A stretch of DNA of 64,000 nucleotides, taken from assembly GCF_037126465.1 (NCBI RefSeq), contig NC_088206.1, positions 32,800,790-32,864,789 on the forward strand, read 5' to 3'. Shown here one piece after another: positions 61,898 through 64,000 of the stretch. The stretch's first letter is position 1. Every line of letters starts with the position of its first letter. Origin of the DNA: Ornithodoros turicata. Lineage: Eukaryota; Arthropoda; Arachnida; Ixodida; Argasidae. Position numbers and translations under genes: made by a program. A model generated the notes under the pieces. It did no database searches. It was given only the letters and a program-made list of their open reading frames with translations, and was not told the DNA's origin.

Positions 61898-62780
61898 GAG
61901 TTGTATTCTGGAAAGCCATAGTCATCAACTGCTTTTGGCACTCGAATGCTAAAGGAAGGTACAGCTGAAAGCCTGTTCAGGAAGTGCTGTCTGAATTGTG
62001 TACCTTTCACACATTGATATGCTGGGTTCTGAGGGTGACCCCTGATTCTTAGTGCATATGAAGTAGCGAGGTAAAATCTAGCTACATTGCTCTAAAGACC
62101 ACTGATTAGATTATATGCATAGACTTTGTATTGGAGAAGTTTTGAAAGCTCCGAGAACTAAACACAGTCCTTGGTGGTGTACTGGATCGAGGATTTTGAG
62201 TGTAGATGGTCGTGCTGAGCCATACACAACACATCCATAATCCATGTTTGTAACTCAAACGTCGCCATGCCAGTACTGGCATGGCGACGTTTGAGTTACA
62301 AACATATGCTATACGTGCAGCCAAAGAGCTCCGGCTATTTTTTTCATTTTACATCCATAATCCAGTTTTGAAAGCACGGTGGAGACGTAGATCTTCTTGA
62401 GCGTGTCACGGTGTGCTCCCCAAGACCGGTGAGAAAGTACCTTGAGAAGGCTTAGAGATTTAATGGTCTTTACCTTGAGGTGCTTGAGATCCGGATGGAA
62501 AGTCGGTTTCCAGTCAAATAGAAGCCAAAGCAATTTATGTTTAGGCTTTACATTAATGTCGTGGCTACCCATTTTGAGTGTAGGTTCGGGAAACATTCCT
62601 CGTGCCCTTGAAAACGGGAAACAGAGAGTCTTCTCTGGGGAAAACTTAAAACCATTTTCGTCTGACCATTTCACCAACTTGTTTATTGTGAGTTGGAGTT
62701 GACATTCGCACCAAGCGATGCTGGAAGAAGAACAAGAAATCATCTACATACAGTGAATACATGACTGAAGGAGGAATGAC
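61898..62780 (-). pseudogene. LINE-3 ORF2, reverse transcriptase C-terminal part
   Basis: Begins SVIPPSVMYSLYVDDFL, where VDD is the catalytic pair in place of YADD. Continues LTINKLVKWSDENGFKFSPE, HDINVKPKHKLLWLLFDWKP and STVLSKLDYGC, typical of Jockey/I RT palm and thumb. A 107-bp insertion at 62244-62350 interrupts it; beyond, YGSARPSTLKILDPVHHQGL and LRIRGHPQNPAYQ continue. A shift near 62735 breaks the frame. Confidence 0.75.
62244..62350 (-). repeat. Hammerhead-family derived insertion with palindrome and 13-bp duplication
   Basis: ACATCCATAATCC flanks the insertion (62231-62243, 62351-62363). It contains a palindrome at about 62250-62306 (AACTCAAACGTCGCCATGCC and its complement) and then CAGCCAAAGAGCTCCGGCTATTT, the same words as the about 236-bp array units. 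The ribozyme core between the CCAG and CTGG arms is absent. A duplication of this length indicates retroposition. Confidence 0.75.
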
Positions 62781-62782
62781 AC

Positions 62783-62928
62783 TGTTAAGGAAGACGAAAC
62801 TACTGCGCACCGCTCTCGCGCATCTTATGGACAGACACGTTATGTGCATGAGCTTGCATTCTTGTTTTCGTTTGGAGCAGTAAAGTTTACTTGCTCCTGC
62901 TGTCTGTCGTCCTTGCCCTTCCTCAACA
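62783..62928 (+). repeat. BEL/Pao LTR, plus orientation
   Basis: 146 bp, TGTTAAGGAAGACG to CCTCAACA. It is followed at 62937 by TGGTGCCGAAACTCGGGAAG, a primer-binding site, so this is a 5' LTR of a plus-oriented copy whose interior is lost after about 62995. The minus-oriented LTR of the neighbouring element is at 63117-63262. Confidence 0.85.
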
Positions 62929-62936
62929 GTATACAC

Positions 62937-62956
62937 TGGTGCCGAAACTCGGGAAG
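62937..62956 (+). promoter_or_regulatory. Primer-binding site, tRNA-Phe-like
   Basis: TGGTGCCGAAACTCGGG matches, with one mismatch, the complement of an animal tRNA-Phe 3' end (CCCGGGTTTCGGCACCA, from memory). It lies 8 bp after the LTR. Confidence 0.65.
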
Positions 62957-62996
62957 AGGACATTCCAAGGCCTGCAGGATGACGGAACCGCAGGCT

Positions 62997-63088
62997 CAAG
63001 TAGACTTTATTTCTCCAAACGAAAACGAGAATGCAAGCTCATGCACATAACCTACCTGTCCATAAGATGCGCGAGAGCGGTGCGCAGT
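62997..63088 (-). repeat. BEL/Pao LTR fragment, minus orientation
   Basis: Part of the same LTR (CTCTCGCGCATCTTATGGAC, CATGAGCTTGCATTC, and a GGAGAAATAAAG variant carrying AATAAA), truncated on both sides and lying between the other two LTRs. Confidence 0.75.
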
Positions 63089-63116
63089 ATCTGGCAGTTC
63101 GACTGCAGTGACATAC

Positions 63117-63262
63117 TGTTGAGGAAGGGCAAGGACGGCAGACAGTAGGAGCAAGTAGACTTTAGTGCTCCAAACGAAAACGAGAATGCAAGCTCATGCA
63201 CATTACATGCCTGTCCATAAGATGCGCGAGAGCAGTGCGCAGTAGTTTCGTCTTCCTTAACA
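63117..63262 (-). repeat. BEL/Pao 3' LTR of the element extending off the window
   Basis: 146 bp, TGTTAAGGAAGACG to CCTCAACA on the minus strand, preceded by the polypurine tract GCGGGAGGAG at 63263-63272. The element's remaining body lies to the right. Confidence 0.9.
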
Positions 63263-63272
63263 CTCCTCCCGC
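63263..63272 (-). promoter_or_regulatory. BEL/Pao polypurine tract
   Basis: GCGGGAGGAG directly before the LTR TG on the minus strand. Confidence 0.75.
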
Positions 63273-63284
63273 AATGACTTGTCA

Positions 63285-64000
63285 TTAGTCGAGTTCCAAG
63301 CGATGGATCAGCTGAACTGGTCGTCGTAGGTAGGCGCCGCTTGATGTCCGTAGGGTGCAGTAACGTGCTAGCCAATCTCGACCGATCTGCAGCTGCTCTA
63401 CCCGTCCGAGGGTCTAAAACATCCTGGGCTGTCGTCGATCGGGTATGAGTACCAGATCGTGTTGCCGCACGTTGGCCGAGATTACTGTCTTGCTGAGGTT
63501 AGCTGACCGCAGTTGGAGGAGGTAGTCTTTCGACAATAGCTTCCAGTACTTGTTTAGCAGACTTTCTTTAGACTGTTGAATCTGAGGGGGGGAAACGGTG
63601 ACGTCAACTGAATGGAGAAACTGCATTGAGGGCAAGGCGGTAAACCGTCTCCCGATCAGGAAGTGTGAAGGAGAAAGAGCTTCTGTGTCGTTAGGGTCCT
63701 CTGTGAGTGAAGTAAGAGGTCTTGAATTCACAATGTCCTCGACCTCCGTCAACACGGTCTGAAGCTCCTGGAAGTCGAGTTCGCACCGACCTAGCGACCT
63801 GCGCAGAGCTTTTTTGACGGAGCGTACAATGCGCTCCCAAAAGCTTCCCCACCATGGTGCTTGTTCTGCTATGAACTCCCATGTGCTCCGTGTTCGGGTG
63901 GCATACTCTTTCACTGCTTGAAATTGAGCGGAAATCATGGGAGGAAGTTCTCGCGAAGCCTTCCTATATGTTTTCTGAGTTTTCTGAGTAGATCCTCTTT
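63285..64000 (-). pseudogene. BEL/Pao Pol C-terminus: integrase (partial)
   Basis: The plus end of the window cuts the gene. The frame includes WEFIAEQAPWWGSFWERIVR, with the catalytic Glu in the WGSFWE block, then CELDFQELQTVLTEVEDIVN, SRPLTSLTEDPND and LSPSHFLIGR, all typical of BEL/Pao integrases. After PDRRQPRMF the frame shifts near 63414, and the tail GRVEQLQIGRDWLARY with VQLIHRLELD ends at TAA 63285. That single frameshift near the C-terminus separates the conserved DUF-like tail. Integrase inserts element DNA. Upstream domains lie outside the window. Confidence 0.85.

Larger units (their letters stand above)
59051..62780 (-). mobile_element. Jockey/I-like LINE (LINE-3), interrupted by a second LINE
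   Basis: Parts in order on the minus strand: RT C-terminal half (62780-62098), linker (62097-61886), then, after the nested LINE (59360-61885), the continuation SITRFLYGSPLQNVTC and an RNase H remnant to about 59051. The frame PEYNSMILE-SITRFLYG runs straight across the 12-bp duplication, proving the nesting. A BEL LTR interrupts its upstream side at 62783. Confidence 0.8.

Overview
The window is animal nuclear DNA made almost entirely of transposable elements, nested several layers deep. No intact single-copy host gene is visible. The element mix points to an arthropod, probably a chelicerate and most likely a tick: Mag-type gypsy and BEL/Pao LTR elements, Penelope-like GIY-YIG fragments, I/Jockey and CR1-like LINEs, DUF4817-type mariners, tRNA-headed SINEs, TTAA-target elements with THAP genes, and hammerhead-bearing tandem repeats. 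The tick assignment is inference from general knowledge, not a database result.

Layout. 1-7340: a three-unit tandem repeat, then a hammerhead-family repeat unit split by a TA-target transposon (1931-7064). That transposon holds a TTAA-target Kolobok-like element (2062-6657), which itself holds a decayed mariner. 7.9-9.1 kb: 90-bp satellite. 9.4-10.1 kb: two opposed Penelope endonuclease fragments, one carrying a palindromic insertion. 12-15.5 kb: a tandem array of about 236-bp units. The first two encode well-formed hammerhead ribozymes on the minus strand, and the array is split by a fold-back mariner. 16.3-18.2 kb: a CpG promoter-like block, then a LINE ORF1 whose reading frame begins with residues identical to the histone H4 tail. 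18626-22888: a complete gypsy element with identical LTRs and one open gag-pol frame, the only apparently intact gene here. 25317-29040 and 41192-46745: two copies, in opposite orientation, of a DNA transposon with 8-bp target duplications and ends built from short repeated motifs. They share spliced exons of unrecognised genes. 29858-40871: a second gypsy element. Its 3' LTR is split by a 5.6-kb TTAA element carrying a three-exon P2X7-C-terminal-like gene and an opposing THAP gene, and its 5' LTR is split by a TA MITE. 46.7-55.3 kb: GTAAC-rich repeats, a GGCCGAAA-motif element, a possible CARD-like exon, a Penelope-type insertion enclosing a MULE fragment, and a TIR element. 56.4-62.8 kb: LINE copies (CR1-like, I-like nested in Jockey/I-like) and SINEs. 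62.8-64 kb: BEL/Pao LTRs and integrase.

How the parts interact: target duplications and paired copies give a clear insertion order. Examples are SINE, then gypsy-2, then the TTAA element and MITE in its LTRs, and element B serving as the empty site for two insertions in element A. The most notable signals are the H4-tail/LINE ORF1 frame, the hammerhead (retrozyme-like) array, the two-gene THAP plus P2X7C TTAA family, and the two-gene 8-bp-TSD family.
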